A DNA stretch of 64,000 bases from Phyllobacterium sp. OV277 (GCF_900104355.1 NZ_FNIY01000002.1:62001-126000); one strand, 5' to 3'. Counted from the first letter of the stretch, positions 7,807 through 16,618 are shown. Program-made: numbers and translations. The notes: generated from the letters alone by a model not told the origin.

Positions 7807-9060
7807 ATGCCGCTTGAGCTGACACCGGAGCAGCAGGCTATCGCCAGCGGCGCGCGTGGTGAAGGCGCGGCGATGGCAATGCGCATTGTGGCCGCAACGG
7901 CCCGGCTGATGGGCGCGCCCTCTCTCATCCCCATCGCCTCAGCGCATATTGATGGCGCTCTCTATCACGGCGATTCCGGCACGCTGTTTGCCGAGAAACT
8001 GGCGGAAGGCGGAGCGAAGGTTGCCGTGCGGGCGACACTCAATGTCGGCTCGCTTGACTTGACCGGCTGCTCCAAAAACAGGCTTGAACCGCATGAACGC
8101 GGCATGGCGCGGCGCATGATGGATGCCTACCGGACGCTTGGCTGCGAGCCGACATGGACCTGCGCGCCCTATCAGGCGGGCCATCGCCCGGCTCTTGGCA
8201 GTGATGTTGCCTGGGGCGAGTCCAATGCGGTGGTTTTCTGCAATTCCGTTCTGGGTGCGCGCACCAACCGTTATGGTGATTTTCTCGATATCGCCTGCGC
8301 GATATCAGGCTGTGCCCCCTATTATGGATTTCACCAGCCGGAAAACCGCCGGGCCAAAATCATATTTGATGTCTCAGGTCTTGAAGTCAGCTTTCTTGAT
8401 TCAGAAGTAGCATGGCCGATTCTCGGCAGCCTGTTCGGGCGGGAAGTTGGAGATTCTGTCGGCGTTGTCGCCGGTATCGACCATCATCCCGGAGAAGATG
8501 CATTGAAAGCCTTTGGTGCAGCCTCGGCATCAGCGGGTGCAGTCGGGCTGTTTCATGTGGCGGGTGTCACGCCTGAAGCGCCCGATCTTGCCACAGCATT
8601 GCACCATCAGACGCCTGAAGCGGTGATCAAGGTGACCGGCGATATGATCAAAGAATCACGCCACAGACTGTCGACCGTGGCAGATGCGCAAACCATCAAT
8701 GCGGTAGCGATTGGCAGCCCGCATCTTTCCAGCACTGAATTTGATCGTCTGGAGGCGCTGATCGCCGGGCGTCGCCTGAGCGTGCCACTCTATGCCTGCA
8801 CCGGCCGCCACGCGCTGGCTACACTGGAGAGCAGCGGCAAGCGTCAGACGCTGGAGAAAAGCGGCGTCATTATCGTTGCCGATACCTGCGTCGTCGTTAC
8901 GCCTATCCTGCCTGCTATCGACAATGCGGTGCTGATGACCAATTCGGGCAAATTTGCGCATTATGCACCGGGGAATACGGGGTATGGAGTCATTTACGGT
9001 TCCATGGCCGAATGCGTGGAAAGTGCCGTAACCGGGCGTCCGATGTTTGGTGCCGCATGA
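7807..9060 (+). CDS. Aconitase X large subunit (probable cis-3-hydroxy-L-proline dehydratase)
   Basis: This is the catalytic subunit of an aconitase-X (AcnX, former DUF521) enzyme, 417 residues. Family features are HIDGALYHGDSGTLFAEKLA near 47-67, TLNVGSLDLTGC near 78-89, TCAPYQAGHRPALGSDVAWGESNAV near 118-142, and NSVLGARTNRYGDFLDIACAISG. Bacterial two-subunit (type IIa) AcnX enzymes have been characterised as cis-3-hydroxy-L-proline dehydratases carrying an iron-sulfur cluster. That substrate is inferred here, because no other hydroxyproline gene is present. The stop codon overlaps the ATG of the small-subunit gene (ATGA), a sign of coupled translation. Confidence 0.88.
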   Translation: MPLELTPEQQAIASGARGEGAAMAMRIVAATARLMGAPSLIPIASAHIDGALYHGDSGTLFAEKLAEGGAKVAVRATLNVGSLDLTGCSKNRLEPHERGMARRMMDAYRTLGCEPTWTCAPYQAGHRPALGSDVAWGESNAVVFCNSVLGARTNRYGDFLDIACAISGCAPYYGFHQPENRRAKIIFDVSGLEVSFLDSEVAWPILGSLFGREVGDSVGVVAGIDHHPGEDALKAFGAASASAGAVGLFHVAGVTPEAPDLATALHHQTPEAVIKVTGDMIKESRHRLSTVADAQTINAVAIGSPHLSSTEFDRLEALIAGRRLSVPLYACTGRHALATLESSGKRQTLEKSGVIIVADTCVVVTPILPAIDNAVLMTNSGKFAHYAPGNTGYGVIYGSMAECVESAVTGRPMFGAA

Positions 9061-9470
9061 CACAGCTCCAGACAGAGATCCTCGTGAAGGGACAGCCAGC
9101 AAAGGCCGAAGCCCTGGTGCTGACGGCCCCGATCAGTTTCTGGGGCGGGGTTAATCCCAAAACAGGGCTGATTGCCGATGTGCGCCACCCGCAGCATGGC
9201 GTAGCGATCACTGGAAAAGTATTGTGCCTTCCGGGAACCATCGGTTCTTCATCCGCCGCCGCCGTGCTTCTGGAACTTGTCTACGCAGGCCTCGCGCCCG
9301 CAGCGATCATCCTGCATGAACCGGATGCCATCCTTCTGCTTGGGCTGATCGTTGCGCAGGAGATGGATCATGGAACGCCAATGGCGTTGAAGCTTGATCG
9401 CGAGGCGTTTGGGTGTCTGTCCCACAAGATTTTGCAGATAGATGCAGGTGGGATGATTTCAATCCGATAG
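9057..9470 (+). CDS. Aconitase X small subunit (former DUF126)
   Basis: This 137-residue swivelling-domain subunit completes the AcnX enzyme. Typical features are PISFWGGVNPKTGLIADVRHPQHGV near 22-46 and the LPGTIGSSSAAAVLLELVYAGLAPAAIIL block near 58-86. In fused AcnX proteins this segment precedes the catalytic domain; here it is a separate gene that follows it. The start ATG at 9057 overlaps the stop of the large subunit by four bases. Read-through into the repeat element that follows would end the transcript, although no terminator with a T tract is visible. Confidence 0.88.
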   Translation: MTQLQTEILVKGQPAKAEALVLTAPISFWGGVNPKTGLIADVRHPQHGVAITGKVLCLPGTIGSSSAAAVLLELVYAGLAPAAIILHEPDAILLLGLIVAQEMDHGTPMALKLDREAFGCLSHKILQIDAGGMISIR

Positions 9471-9481
9471 AGCTGTTTGCA

Positions 9482-9652
9482 GGTTCGTGGTTCGTGGTTC
9501 GTGGTTCGACAAGCTCACCATGAGGGAGAGTGGGGATGCAACGATAATCGCGAAGATTGCAGATCCCAAAGTTTGCAGATCACAAATGTTGCCGATCTTG
9601 ACTCCCTTTCATCACCCCTCTCCCTCATGGTGAGCTTGTCGAACCACGAACC
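9482..9652 (-). repeat. Inverted-repeat element, copy 2
   Basis: Perfect 35-bp arms at 9496-9530 and 9618-9652 surround an 87-bp centre. The reverse complement of the centre aligns with the centre of copy 1 (shared GATGAAAGGGxGTCAAG, TTTGTGATCTGCAA and CGCGATTA/GCGATTA), so this copy lies in the opposite orientation. Its left tip carries extra tandem GGTTCGT heptamers from 9482. It fills the gap between the AcnX small-subunit gene and the downstream dehydrogenase gene. Confidence 0.9.
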
Positions 9653-9690
9653 ATGACCACAAAGCACCCCACAATCCCGATAAAGATCAG

Positions 9691-10689
9691 CTAAACCCTA
9701 TTCGGCAAAACCCGATCAGGCGGGCGGTGGCCATCAATGAAGGTGCGGATGTTGATGATCACCTTCTCGCCCATATCAATGCGGCCTTCCAGCGTGGCGG
9801 AGCCCATGTGCGGCAGGATGACGACTTTACCCGCCTTGGCGAGTTTGCGCAGCTTGGAATTGACGGCGGGTTCGTGCTCAAACACATCAAGCGCCGCACC
9901 GGAGAGTTTTCCAGTTTCCAGTTGGGCAATAAGTGCCTGTTCATCAATGATCTGGCCGCGAGCCGTGTTGACGATAAAGGCGGAGGGTTGCATCAGCGCC
10001 AGCCGCCGCGCCGACAGCAAATGGAACGTCGCTGGAGTAGACGGGCAATTGACCGAGATGATGTCCATACGGGCCAGCATCTGATCGAGACTGTCCCAAT
10101 AGGTAGCCTCCAGTTCGGCTTCCGTTTTGGGGCTGACAGGTTTGCGATTGTGATAGTGGATCGACAGGCCGAATGCCTTGGCGCGGCGGGCAACGGCTGT
10201 ACCAATGCGGCCCATGCCGACAATACCGAGGCGCTTGCCCCAGATACGGCGTCCGAGCATCCAGGTCGGGCCCCAGCCCTCCCATTTGCCATCATCGAGA
10301 AGAATGGACGCGCCTTCCACCAACCGGCGCGGCACGGCCAGCATCAGCGCCATGGTCATGTCAGCGGTGTCTTCGCTCAGAACATTGGGCGTATTGGTAA
10401 CAGTGATGCCGCGTTTGGCGGCGGCAGGCACGTCAATATTGTCGACACCATTGCCGAAATTGGCGATGAGCTTGAGATTGGGACCGGCAGCATTGATGAT
10501 CTCCTCATCGATGCGGTCGGTGACAGTCGGCACGAGAACATTGGCTTGCTGGACGGCTTCAATCAGTTCCGCCTTCGACAATCGCCGGTCATCGACATTC
10601 AATCTGGATTCGAAAAGTTCACGCATGCGCGTCTCAACGGAATCGGGCAACTTTCGGGTGATGACGACCAGAGGCTTTTTGCTAACCAA
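9691..10689 (-). CDS. D-isomer-specific 2-hydroxyacid dehydrogenase (glyoxylate/hydroxypyruvate reductase type)
   Basis: This NAD(P)H-dependent oxidoreductase interconverts 2-keto acids and D-2-hydroxy acids. It has 332 residues when started at the TTG at 10689. That start is preceded by GGGAGGGG with good spacing, whereas the upstream in-frame ATG adds 31 unrelated residues. It shows the nucleotide motif GMGRIG within KRLGIVGMGRIGTAVARRAKAFG, the active-site Arg region VNTARGQIIDE, an ALDVFEHEP Glu region and the catalytic His in LPHMGSAT. Spacing and NFGNGVDNIDV are typical of the GyaR/GhrB branch, so glyoxylate or hydroxypyruvate is the likely substrate. It is a single gene on the minus strand. 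Confidence 0.88.
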   Translation of the reverse strand: MVSKKPLVVITRKLPDSVETRMRELFESRLNVDDRRLSKAELIEAVQQANVLVPTVTDRIDEEIINAAGPNLKLIANFGNGVDNIDVPAAAKRGITVTNTPNVLSEDTADMTMALMLAVPRRLVEGASILLDDGKWEGWGPTWMLGRRIWGKRLGIVGMGRIGTAVARRAKAFGLSIHYHNRKPVSPKTEAELEATYWDSLDQMLARMDIISVNCPSTPATFHLLSARRLALMQPSAFIVNTARGQIIDEQALIAQLETGKLSGAALDVFEHEPAVNSKLRKLAKAGKVVILPHMGSATLEGRIDMGEKVIINIRTFIDGHRPPDRVLPNRV

Positions 10690-10874
10690 TATTCCCCTCC
10701 CTTTTTCCGATGGTATTGAGACCTCTTTAACCAAACCACTGCAAACTGCAATCGCTCTTGAGTTCCGCTTCCTGTCTATCAAGGCGGCGCATCAAAGACA
10801 AAGAAAAATAGGGATCGTTTCTCGTTCAACCGCATAATCGCCGGAAAAGAGCAGGGAATGATGAAGGACTGGTT

Positions 10875-11438
10875 TTGTTGGGCATCTCATTTATTCGTTC
10901 TTTCGCACTGACTGCAGGCATTGCCTGGGCCATTTTGCTGGCCTCGCCTGCCGCGATACCGGGCTTTGCAGCGGCTCAAGCCGCGGAACAGGTGGGGCCG
11001 AGCGGCTTGCCTTTGCCGCGTTTTGTCAGCCTGAAGCCCGGCCGCGTCAATTTGCGCGTGGGTCCCGGACGTGATTATGCCGTGACATGGCTCTTTCTGA
11101 AATCCGGACTGCCTGTTGAAATCGTGCAGGAATATGACAATTGGCGGCGCATCCGCGATTCTGAAGGGACCGAAGGCTGGGTCTATCAGTCACTGCTGTC
11201 AGGCAAGCGCACGGCCATGACCGCACCATGGCAGCGCGACAAGGACAATGTCATGCTGAATGTCTATCGCAGCGCCGATGACAAGGCTGGCGTCGTGGCG
11301 CAGGTGCAACCCGGCGTTCTGGCAACCCTCAAGAACTGCAACGGGGACTGGTGCCGGCTGGTGTTCAGCGGTGCCAGCGGCTGGATGCGCCAATCGGATA
11401 TCTGGGGCGCTTACCCCGGCGAGAAATTCGATAATTAG
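10875..11438 (+). CDS. Exported SH3-domain protein
   Basis: A 187-residue protein with a signal peptide (hydrophobic 5-35, cut probably after AQAAE) and two bacterial SH3-like units. The first, near 50-105, carries VNLRVGPGRDYAVTWLF and WVYQSLL. The second, near 118-180, carries VMLNVYRSADDKAGVVAQV and WMRQSDIWGAYPGE. This is the SH3_4 (former DUF1058) pattern common in Rhizobiales periplasmic proteins and thought to bind peptidoglycan; the exact role is unknown. The start is taken as the TTG at 10875 because GAAGGA lies six bases upstream and no in-frame ATG reads through. It converges with the EamA gene, leaving only two bases between them. Confidence 0.82.
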   Translation: MLGISFIRSFALTAGIAWAILLASPAAIPGFAAAQAAEQVGPSGLPLPRFVSLKPGRVNLRVGPGRDYAVTWLFLKSGLPVEIVQEYDNWRRIRDSEGTEGWVYQSLLSGKRTAMTAPWQRDKDNVMLNVYRSADDKAGVVAQVQPGVLATLKNCNGDWCRLVFSGASGWMRQSDIWGAYPGEKFDN

Positions 11439-11440
11439 AT

Positions 11441-12340
11441 TTATGCGATCTCGCGCCCACGTCGATTTTGCGACCGCTGGAACATAAGAATCGCCGAGAT
11501 CACAATGAGAACGCCGACAACGGTGAATCCCGTCACAACGGTACCAAACACAATATAATCAAAAGCCATGGTAAAAATCGGCACCAGATAGAACAAAACG
11601 CCTACCTTGCTCGCGGCTTCATTGGAAAGCATATGAAACAGCAGGAGAACAGCGCCAACGGACACAACACACACCATCCACGCCACGCAAAAGGCGAATT
11701 GAGCCGTCCACAGCACATTCCATCCCTGAAAAGCAATAATGATCAGGAAGACAATGGAAGCGGCAGTGTACTGATAAATCGCCGACGCGATCGGATGGAT
11801 GTTCAAATGCTTTTGATACACAGAGCCCATTGTGATCGCGAGAACCGATGCAAAAGCAAACAGAACGCCGCCTAGGCTCATGGCGCTTACATCCTTGGCA
11901 CCGTAAACGACCAGACTAAGCCCGGCAAAACCGACGGCAAGCGACAGATACCCCCTGATGCCAATGACTTCCCGCGCAAAAATGGGCGTGAGAATGGGTT
12001 GAAGACCCAGAATGATTGCCAGAGTGCCCGGCGCCAAATGGTGATCAATCGCCAGAAAGAAAAAACTTTGATAGGCAACCTGCAGCAACAGCCCCGCGAC
12101 CATGGATTTCAATATATGCTTTTTGGAAACGGAGAGCGTTTCACGCATTTCCCTTGGCAATAGAACGCTGCTGGCGACGGTAATCACCAACAGCGCCCCG
12201 CACGCCCGCAAAGCCAGGAACGACCAAACAGAGCCATTCTCAAGGCCCAGTTTTACAAATATCGCGCCGCTGCTCCACATCAGCAAAAACAGCACGGGAG
12301 CGACCTTGACGAGATTTCGCACAGACAGCTCGATTTCCAT
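11441..12340 (-). CDS. EamA/DMT-family membrane exporter
   Basis: This inner-membrane permease of the drug/metabolite transporter superfamily has 299 residues, ten predicted helices and two EamA halves. The first half starts VAPVLFLLMWSSGAIFVKLGLENGS and contains the usual LxxGLQPILTPIFA segment near 112-122. The second begins near 158. Substrates of this group (amino acids, nucleotides and other metabolites) cannot be told from sequence. The gene is divergent from a LysR regulator with 111 bases between the start codons, a classical regulator-target arrangement, so LysR control of this exporter is likely. Confidence 0.85.
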   Translation of the reverse strand: MEIELSVRNLVKVAPVLFLLMWSSGAIFVKLGLENGSVWSFLALRACGALLVITVASSVLLPREMRETLSVSKKHILKSMVAGLLLQVAYQSFFFLAIDHHLAPGTLAIILGLQPILTPIFAREVIGIRGYLSLAVGFAGLSLVVYGAKDVSAMSLGGVLFAFASVLAITMGSVYQKHLNIHPIASAIYQYTAASIVFLIIIAFQGWNVLWTAQFAFCVAWMVCVVSVGAVLLLFHMLSNEAASKVGVLFYLVPIFTMAFDYIVFGTVVTGFTVVGVLIVISAILMFQRSQNRRGREIA

Positions 12341-12409
12341 TGTTTTGAACGATACCCGGCATAATATTCATTCAGAATTGCCCGTAAAATTAGAAATAAC
12401 GATCTCCTC

Positions 12410-12426
12410 AATCACAAAATATGATT
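12410..12426. promoter_or_regulatory. Candidate LysR operator
   Basis: AATCA-N7-TGATT (12410-12426) is an AT-rich dyad fitting the T-N11-A rule for LysR-type regulators. It lies 25 bases upstream of the LysR start, between it and the divergent exporter gene. It is found by eye only and is a weak prediction. Confidence 0.3.
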
Positions 12427-12451
12427 GCCTCCTTTATGCAGGACTTGCCGA

Positions 12452-13321
12452 ATGGATCTGGATACCTCGCAGTTGCGCGCCTTCGTAACAGTGGCAGAAT
12501 TGAGAAGTTTTTCGCGCGCGTCGTTGCAACTCAATCGCGTTCAATCTGCCGTCAGCCAGCTTATCCAGCGGTTCGAGGCGAACATAAGCGCGAAGCTCTT
12601 TGTGCGGGAGCGTGGCAGGATCAGTTTGACAGCAGAGGGAGAAGCACTCCTGCCCTATGCGATAAAGATGCTTGCAATCAACGATGAAGCGGCTGGAATG
12701 CTGCGCCGTTCGCAGCCAACTGACTGTTTGCGAATTGGAACATCGGACACTTATGCGGCGTGTTTTCTTCCCGCAATGCTCGCCGTGTGCAGAGAGGCTA
12801 ATTCGAATCTTCAAATCGAGTTGCATTGTGGCTACAGCGAAAAAATCTGGGGTGATTTTGCCTGTGGTGATTTGGATGTGGTTCTCACACAGAGTTGCCC
12901 GGCTGACATCATGTCCGAAACGCTTCACATAGAGCCGCTGCAATGGGTTTGTTCCAAGGCAAGCGATGTCCATATGGCAAATCCCGTGCCGCTGGCCCTG
13001 TTTACCAGAGGTTGTGCTGATCGGGATTTGGCCGTGAAAACCTTGGCAAAAGCAAAGAAGGATTATGCGATCTGCTATCAGAGCACCAGCCAAGCTGGAA
13101 TATTGGCAGCGGTGTCATCAGGCATGGCGGTGTCGGCAATGGTGGCCAGCACACAAACGCCGTCGTTTAGATATCTTGATGAATCCGACGGATACCCTGC
13201 TTTGGGAAATCTTGAGATATCCCTCGCCTATCACGATCATCGTGATGACAGTGCAACGTCAGTCTTTGCAAATGTCGCAAGGTACTATTTCAAGACGCTG
13301 CCCAAAAGGACACACGCCTAA
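12452..13321 (+). CDS. LysR-family transcriptional regulator
   Basis: A 289-residue DNA-binding regulator. The N-terminal winged helix (MDLDTSQLRAFVTVAELRSFSRASLQLNRVQSAVSQLIQRFE) is the classical LysR helix-turn-helix. It is followed by a periplasmic-binding-protein-like effector domain from about residue 85 (DCLRIGTSDTYA) to the end. The ATG at 12452 is chosen over an upstream in-frame TTG because it begins right at the conserved domain and AGGA lies eight bases before it. The effector is unknown. The divergent EamA exporter is the obvious target. It converges with irr. Confidence 0.9.
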   Translation: MDLDTSQLRAFVTVAELRSFSRASLQLNRVQSAVSQLIQRFEANISAKLFVRERGRISLTAEGEALLPYAIKMLAINDEAAGMLRRSQPTDCLRIGTSDTYAACFLPAMLAVCREANSNLQIELHCGYSEKIWGDFACGDLDVVLTQSCPADIMSETLHIEPLQWVCSKASDVHMANPVPLALFTRGCADRDLAVKTLAKAKKDYAICYQSTSQAGILAAVSSGMAVSAMVASTQTPSFRYLDESDGYPALGNLEISLAYHDHRDDSATSVFANVARYYFKTLPKRTHA

Positions 13322-13333
13322 ACATCAAATCAA

Positions 13334-13765
13334 TCAGCCGCGCTTTTTGCGCAGGCGGATGATGATGTCCACATTGACGATTTCCATGCCCTCTGGCACG
13401 GGAGGGAGGCTGCCAACCATGGCGGAGCCATCGGGAATATCGATTACTTCGTTTTCGCCTTCGACGAAAAAGTGGTGATGATCGGACACGTTGGTGTCGA
13501 AATAGGTCTTTGCGCCTTCGACAGCCAGAATGCGCAGCATTCCTGCCTGGGTGAACTGGTGCAGGGTGTTATACACAGTTGCCAGCGAAACCGGCACATT
13601 GGCGCCCAGCGCCTCTTCATGCAGTTCTTCGGCTGAAAGGTGACGATCACCCTTGGCAAAGATCAGGCTGGCAAGCGCAATACGCTGACGGGTAGGACGC
13701 AAACCCGCAAAGCGCAGGCGCTCTTGCAAGGGTACGTCGGCATCAATCTCATAAGAAATATGCAT
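13334..13765 (-). CDS. irr: Iron response regulator Irr (Fur family)
   Basis: Irr is the haem-sensing Fur-family regulator of iron metabolism in Rhizobiales. This protein has 143 residues: a winged-helix domain (LRFAGLRPTRQRIALASLIF, then SLATVYNTLHQFTQAGML) and a dimerisation domain with the HHH triplet at 96-98 (SDHHHFFVEGENEVIDI). That triplet is the haem-linked motif kept in rhizobial and Brucella Irr. The N-terminal GCPWHD haem regulatory motif of Bradyrhizobium Irr is absent, as in Rhizobium and Brucella. It is divergent from fabA, an arrangement seen in other Rhizobiales. A 6-bp dyad lies 43-58 bases upstream of its start. Confidence 0.92.
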   Translation of the reverse strand: MHISYEIDADVPLQERLRFAGLRPTRQRIALASLIFAKGDRHLSAEELHEEALGANVPVSLATVYNTLHQFTQAGMLRILAVEGAKTYFDTNVSDHHHFFVEGENEVIDIPDGSAMVGSLPPVPEGMEIVNVDIIIRLRKKRG

Positions 13766-13807
13766 GGCCCGTCTGCCACTCCGTTAAATGATATCAAAAG
13801 TCTCACC

Positions 13808-13823
13808 ATAGACTGTTGTCTAT
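13808..13823. promoter_or_regulatory. Dyad between irr and fabA
   Basis: ATAGAC-TGTT-GTCTAT (13808-13823) is a perfect 6-bp inverted repeat in the 223-bp divergent irr-fabA region. Its position suits an operator for irr. It is not a clear match to the Irr iron control element, and no regulator can be named. Confidence 0.3.
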
Positions 13824-13988
13824 CGTGTTACATCATTGATATATGCCGTCTTGCGAAATCGATCAATAGGCTGCAATTCAGCCATTCCGTTAGGGATAAG
13901 CCAACAGACCGTTTTCAGCAAGAAACACTCTGTGATAGGGTCCGCCCGCGCAAAAGCGCCAGCATTGAAGCAATTGATGGGAGACAGA

Positions 13989-14504
13989 ATGCCAGAACAG
14001 AAATCAAGCTACGGGTATGAAGAGCTTCTTGCTTGTGCCCGCGGAGAGATGTTCGGCCAGGGCAATGCCCAGTTGCCAGCGCCACCCATGCTGATGTTCG
14101 ATCGCATTACCGAGATTTCCGAGACCGGCGGCGAAAACGGCAAGGGCTATATCCGCGCCGAATTCGACATCAAGCCAGACCTCTGGTTCTTTCCCTGCCA
14201 CTTCATCGGCGATCCTGTCATGCCGGGTTGCCTTGGCCTTGACGCCATGTGGCAGATGACCGGCTTCTATCTGGGCTGGCTGGGCGAGCCCGGAAAGGGC
14301 CGTGCCCTGTCGACGGGCGAAGTGAAATTTACCGGTATGGTCACACCAAAGACCAAACTTGTTGAATATGGTATCGACTTCAAGCGTGTCATGCGCGGAC
14401 GGCTGGTGCTTGGCATTGCGGACGGCTGGTTAAAAGCCGATGGCGAAACTATCTATAAGGCAACTGACCTGCGGGTTGGCCTGTTCAAGGAAAGCGCGGC
14501 CTGA
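13989..14504 (+). CDS. fabA: 3-hydroxydecanoyl-ACP dehydratase/isomerase FabA
   Basis: FabA dehydrates 3-hydroxyacyl-ACP and isomerises trans-2- to cis-3-decenoyl-ACP, the branch point to unsaturated fatty acids. At 171 residues its length is normal. The active-site pair His71 and Asp85 lies in [20 protein letters not shown], and the substrate-tunnel residues [16 protein letters not shown] follow. The ATG at 13989 follows GGGAGACAG and begins at the conserved N-terminus; longer upstream frames have no similarity. It is first of fabA-fabB-fabI (32-bp and 11-bp gaps), an operon in Rhizobiales. Confidence 0.97.
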   Translation: MPEQKSSYGYEELLACARGEMFGQGNAQLPAPPMLMFDRITEISETGGENGKGYIRAEFDIKPDLWFFPCHFIGDPVMPGCLGLDAMWQMTGFYLGWLGEPGKGRALSTGEVKFTGMVTPKTKLVEYGIDFKRVMRGRLVLGIADGWLKADGETIYKATDLRVGLFKESAA

Positions 14505-14536
14505 TAGGGCAGCGCAATACCTTCAAGGAGATCGCG

Positions 14537-15766
14537 ATGCGGCGAGTGGTTGTGACGGGGATGGGTATCGTATCCTCTATCGGAAATAATGTGCAGGAGG
14601 TGCTGGAATCCCTGCGTGCAGCGAAATCGGGCATTGTCTTCGCCGAAGACTATGCAAAATACGGTTTCCGCAGTCAGGTGCACGGCGCTCCTACGCTTGA
14701 TCCGACAACGCTGGTCGACCGGCGCGCAATGCGGTTTCACGGTGGTGGAACAGCCTGGAATCATGTGGCGATGGATCAGGCCATCGCCGATGCCGGTCTC
14801 GATGAGAGCCAGATTTCCAATGAACGTACCGGCATCATTATGGGTTCGGGCGGTTCATCCACCCGTACAATCGTGGAAGCTGCCGATAAAACCCGCGAAT
14901 CGGGTTCGTCCAAAAAGGTCGGGCCGTTTGCTGTACCGAAAGCCATGTCTTCAACCGCTTCGGCAACACTTGCCACATGGTTCAAGATCAAGGGCGTCAA
15001 TTATTCCATCTCATCGGCCTGCGCGACCTCCAATCATTGCGTCGGCAATGCCTACGAGATGATCGCTTACGGCAAGCAAGACATGATGTTTGCAGGTGGC
15101 TGCGAAGATCTCGACTGGACCCTCTCTGTGCTTTTCGACGGCATGGGTGCCATGTCATCCAAGTTCAATGACCGGCCTTCGGTAGCATCGCGCGCCTATG
15201 ACAAGAATCGCGATGGCTTCGTTATCTCCGGCGGTGCCGGTGTGCTGGTTCTGGAAGAACTGGAGCATGCCAAGGCACGCGGCGCCAAGATTTATGGCGA
15301 GATTGTCGGTTACGGCGTCACCTCAGATGGTGCCGACATGGTTGCACCGAGCGGCGAAGGGGCTGCCCGCTGCATGCGCATGGCAATCGAGAACGTGAAG
15401 GGCAAGGTGGATTACATCAACCCGCACGCCACATCGACGCCCGTTGGCGATCTCAAGGAGATCGAGGCGATTCGCGAAGTGTTTGGCACGGCGGAAGCCG
15501 GTTGCCCGCCGATCTCGGCGACTAAATCGCTGACCGGCCACTCGCAGGGTGCCACTGGCGTGCACGAATCAATCTATTCGCTTTTGATGATGAACCACAA
15601 TTTCATCGCTGAAAGCGCCAATATCGAAGAACTCGATCCGGCATTCGAGGACATGCCTATTGTGCGCAAGCGGATCGACAATGCCAAACTGGATACGGTT
15701 CTGACCAACTCCTTCGGATTTGGTGGCACCAATGCAACGCTGGTATTCCAGCGGTTCCAGGGTTGA
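14537..15766 (+). CDS. fabB: 3-oxoacyl-ACP synthase I FabB
   Basis: KAS I is the condensing enzyme that elongates fatty acyl-ACP and is needed to extend the cis-3-decenoyl product of FabA. It has 409 residues with the thiolase fold. The catalytic Cys162 sits in [10 protein letters not shown], and the two active-site His regions are [11 protein letters not shown] and the following [29 protein letters not shown] is at the C-terminus. GGAG lies eight bases before the ATG. The next gene, fabI, starts 11 bases after the stop, so the three genes are surely co-transcribed. Confidence 0.97.
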   Translation: MRRVVVTGMGIVSSIGNNVQEVLESLRAAKSGIVFAEDYAKYGFRSQVHGAPTLDPTTLVDRRAMRFHGGGTAWNHVAMDQAIADAGLDESQISNERTGIIMGSGGSSTRTIVEAADKTRESGSSKKVGPFAVPKAMSSTASATLATWFKIKGVNYSISSACATSNHCVGNAYEMIAYGKQDMMFAGGCEDLDWTLSVLFDGMGAMSSKFNDRPSVASRAYDKNRDGFVISGGAGVLVLEELEHAKARGAKIYGEIVGYGVTSDGADMVAPSGEGAARCMRMAIENVKGKVDYINPHATSTPVGDLKEIEAIREVFGTAEAGCPPISATKSLTGHSQGATGVHESIYSLLMMNHNFIAESANIEELDPAFEDMPIVRKRIDNAKLDTVLTNSFGFGGTNATLVFQRFQG

Positions 15767-15777
15767 GAGGGAAGAAT

Positions 15778-16593
15778 ATGGGTGAACTGATGAAAGGCAA
15801 ACGCGGTCTCATTATGGGGGTCGCGAACAGCCATTCCATTGCCTGGGGAATTGCCAAGGAACTGGCCGATAATGGTGCCGAGCTTGCCTTCACCTATCAG
15901 GGTGACGCATTCGGCAAGCGCGTTGCGCCGCTGGCTGAACAGCTGGGCTCAAAACTGCTGCTGGCCTGCGATGTCGAGGATATTGCGACTGTCGATGCGG
16001 TGTTTGAAACTTTGGAAAAAGAATGGGGCACAATCGATTTCGTTGTGCATGCCATCGGCTTTTCCGACAAATCGCAGCTCAAGGGTCGTTATGCGGATGT
16101 GACCACACGCGATAATTTCAGCCGCACAATGGTGATCTCTGCCTATTCCTTCACGGAAGTGGCGCAGCGCGCCGCAAAGCTGATGAAAAATGGCGGCTCA
16201 ATCCTGACGCTGACCTATGGCGGTTCGACCCGCGTCATGCCGAACTACAATGTCATGGGTGTGGCAAAGGCGGCTCTGGAAGCCATGGTGCGCTACCTTG
16301 CGGCGGATTATGGTCCGGAAGGCATCCGCGTCAATGCGATCTCTGCTGGCCCTGTGCGCACGCTTGCCGGTGCAGGCATTGGCGATGCACGCGCCATGTT
16401 CTCCTACCAGAAGCGCAATGCGCCGCTGCGCCGGACTGTTGATATTGAAGATGTCGGCCGTTCTGCTCTCTATCTTCTGTCGGATCTTGCGAGCGGTGTA
16501 ACCGGTGAAATCCATTATGTGGATTCCGGCTACAACATCGTATCGATGCCAACGCTTGAAGAGTTGAAGAAATCCGACGACGGCAAGGAATAA
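15778..16593 (+). CDS. fabI: Enoyl-ACP reductase (NADH) FabI
   Basis: FabI performs the last step of each fatty acid elongation cycle, reducing trans-2-enoyl-ACP. It is a short-chain dehydrogenase of 271 residues with the divergent cofactor loop GVANSHSIAWGIA (14-26). The Tyr-x6-Lys catalytic pair is Tyr157 and Lys164 in NYNVMGVAKAALEA, and the AGPVRTLAGAGI substrate loop follows. The ATG at 15778, with AGGGAAG just upstream, is preferred to the TTG at 15763, which overlaps the fabB stop. It is last in the fabA-fabB-fabI cluster and is followed by a strong terminator. It is the usual target class of triclosan. Confidence 0.96.
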   Translation: MGELMKGKRGLIMGVANSHSIAWGIAKELADNGAELAFTYQGDAFGKRVAPLAEQLGSKLLLACDVEDIATVDAVFETLEKEWGTIDFVVHAIGFSDKSQLKGRYADVTTRDNFSRTMVISAYSFTEVAQRAAKLMKNGGSILTLTYGGSTRVMPNYNVMGVAKAALEAMVRYLAADYGPEGIRVNAISAGPVRTLAGAGIGDARAMFSYQKRNAPLRRTVDIEDVGRSALYLLSDLASGVTGEIHYVDSGYNIVSMPTLEELKKSDDGKE

Positions 16594-16618
16594 ATCCTCC
16601 TGCCAGACCTGACAGTAG

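Noticed and set aside
9727-10719. 330-residue plus-strand open frame
   Set aside because: Antisense to the 2-hydroxyacid dehydrogenase, which carries all catalytic motifs; it is a shadow.
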